Assembly: GCA_947458305.1 (NCBI GenBank)
Contig: CANGZO010000037.1
Span: 1-13,330 of the forward strand
Length of the DNA stretch: 13,330 nt
Reading direction: 5' to 3'
Origin: Comamonadaceae bacterium
GTDB taxonomy: Bacteria > Pseudomonadota > Gammaproteobacteria > Burkholderiales > Burkholderiaceae_C
Shown here: positions 13,282 to 13,330 of the stretch, piece after piece
Layout: every line of letters begins with the position of its first letter
Numbering within the stretch: the first letter of the stretch is position 1
Position numbers and translations under genes: made by a program
Notes under the pieces: generated by a model
The model's input: the letters and a program-made list of their open reading frames with translations, nothing else
Told to the model about the DNA's origin: nothing
Database searches by the model: none

Positions 13282-13330
13282 ATGAACTTTGAAGAATTGA
13301 ATCTGGCTCCGGCCATCATGCAAGCGGTGC
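13282..13330 (+). CDS. Probable DEAD-box RNA helicase, N-terminus only (runs off the window)
   Basis: Only 16 codons are visible: MNFEELNLAPAIMQAV. The pattern of Phe3, Leu6, Leu8, Ile12 and Ala15-Val16 is the start of DEAD-box helicases just before the Q motif, as in RhlE-type proteins that open with MSFDSLGL-like sequence. If right, the full protein would be an ATP-dependent RNA helicase of roughly 400-500 residues acting in ribosome assembly or RNA turnover. The ATG follows a run cagaaa with no strong Shine-Dalgarno. The 3' end and all ATPase motifs lie outside the window, so the call rests on this short stretch alone. Confidence 0.65.
   Translation, partial: MNFEELNLAPAIMQAV

Overview
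The window reads as chromosomal DNA of a high-GC betaproteobacterium, most likely order Burkholderiales, family Comamonadaceae (Limnohabitans/Rhodoferax-like). The basis is the close resemblance of the first protein to Cupriavidus BktB, an orphan Bug/TctC-type solute-binding protein (a family expanded in this order), and the codon use. This placement is inference from protein character; no rRNA or tRNA gene was seen.

Layout. (1) 8-1192 (+): beta-ketothiolase BktB. It is followed by a 120-nt block of two abutting inverted repeats, the second of which looks like a REPIN: two GTAG-headed REP palindromes facing each other. (2) 1371-6018 (-): four genes read leftward. First is an AMP-forming fatty acyl-CoA ligase, then a luciferase-like flavin monooxygenase and a short MetE-type methionine synthase without the folate-binding half (MesD-like), with 24-nt gaps between these three. 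After a 91-nt gap comes a PF10014-type 2OG-Fe(II) dioxygenase. (3) 6207-6833 (+): a regulator with an N-terminal MerR/excisionase-like HTH and a C-terminal receiver domain, ending at a perfect two-way terminator shared with the opposing gene. (4) 6903-8564 (-): the ribosome-associated ABC-F ATPase EttA. (5) 8640-9910: a stretch visibly richer in A/T, with a degenerate stand-alone receiver (-) and an XRE-like HTH protein (+) diverging from a 314-nt region that holds a 36-bp palindrome and a second hairpin block. (6) 9915-10886 (-): a DnaQ-like DEDDh exonuclease. (7) 11002-11780 (-): a toxin-antitoxin pair (AbrB-type antitoxin, PIN-family toxin) with ATGA overlap and an operator-like inverted repeat. 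(8) 11941-12948 (-): an exported Bug/TctC solute-binding protein. (9) 13282-end (+): the first 16 codons of a probable DEAD-box RNA helicase behind a structured leader.

How the genes may fit together. BktB and the acyl-CoA ligase both belong to acyl-CoA metabolism but are not co-transcribed. The flavin monooxygenase/short MetE pair is the most interesting metabolic arrangement, because MesD-type enzymes are reported to need oxygen and a DUF1852 partner that is not in this window. The regulatory cluster between 6.2 and 9.9 kb (HTH-receiver fusion, degenerate receiver, XRE-like protein with a large palindrome) is the best place to look for something undescribed. I saw no CRISPR array, transposase or intact prophage module.
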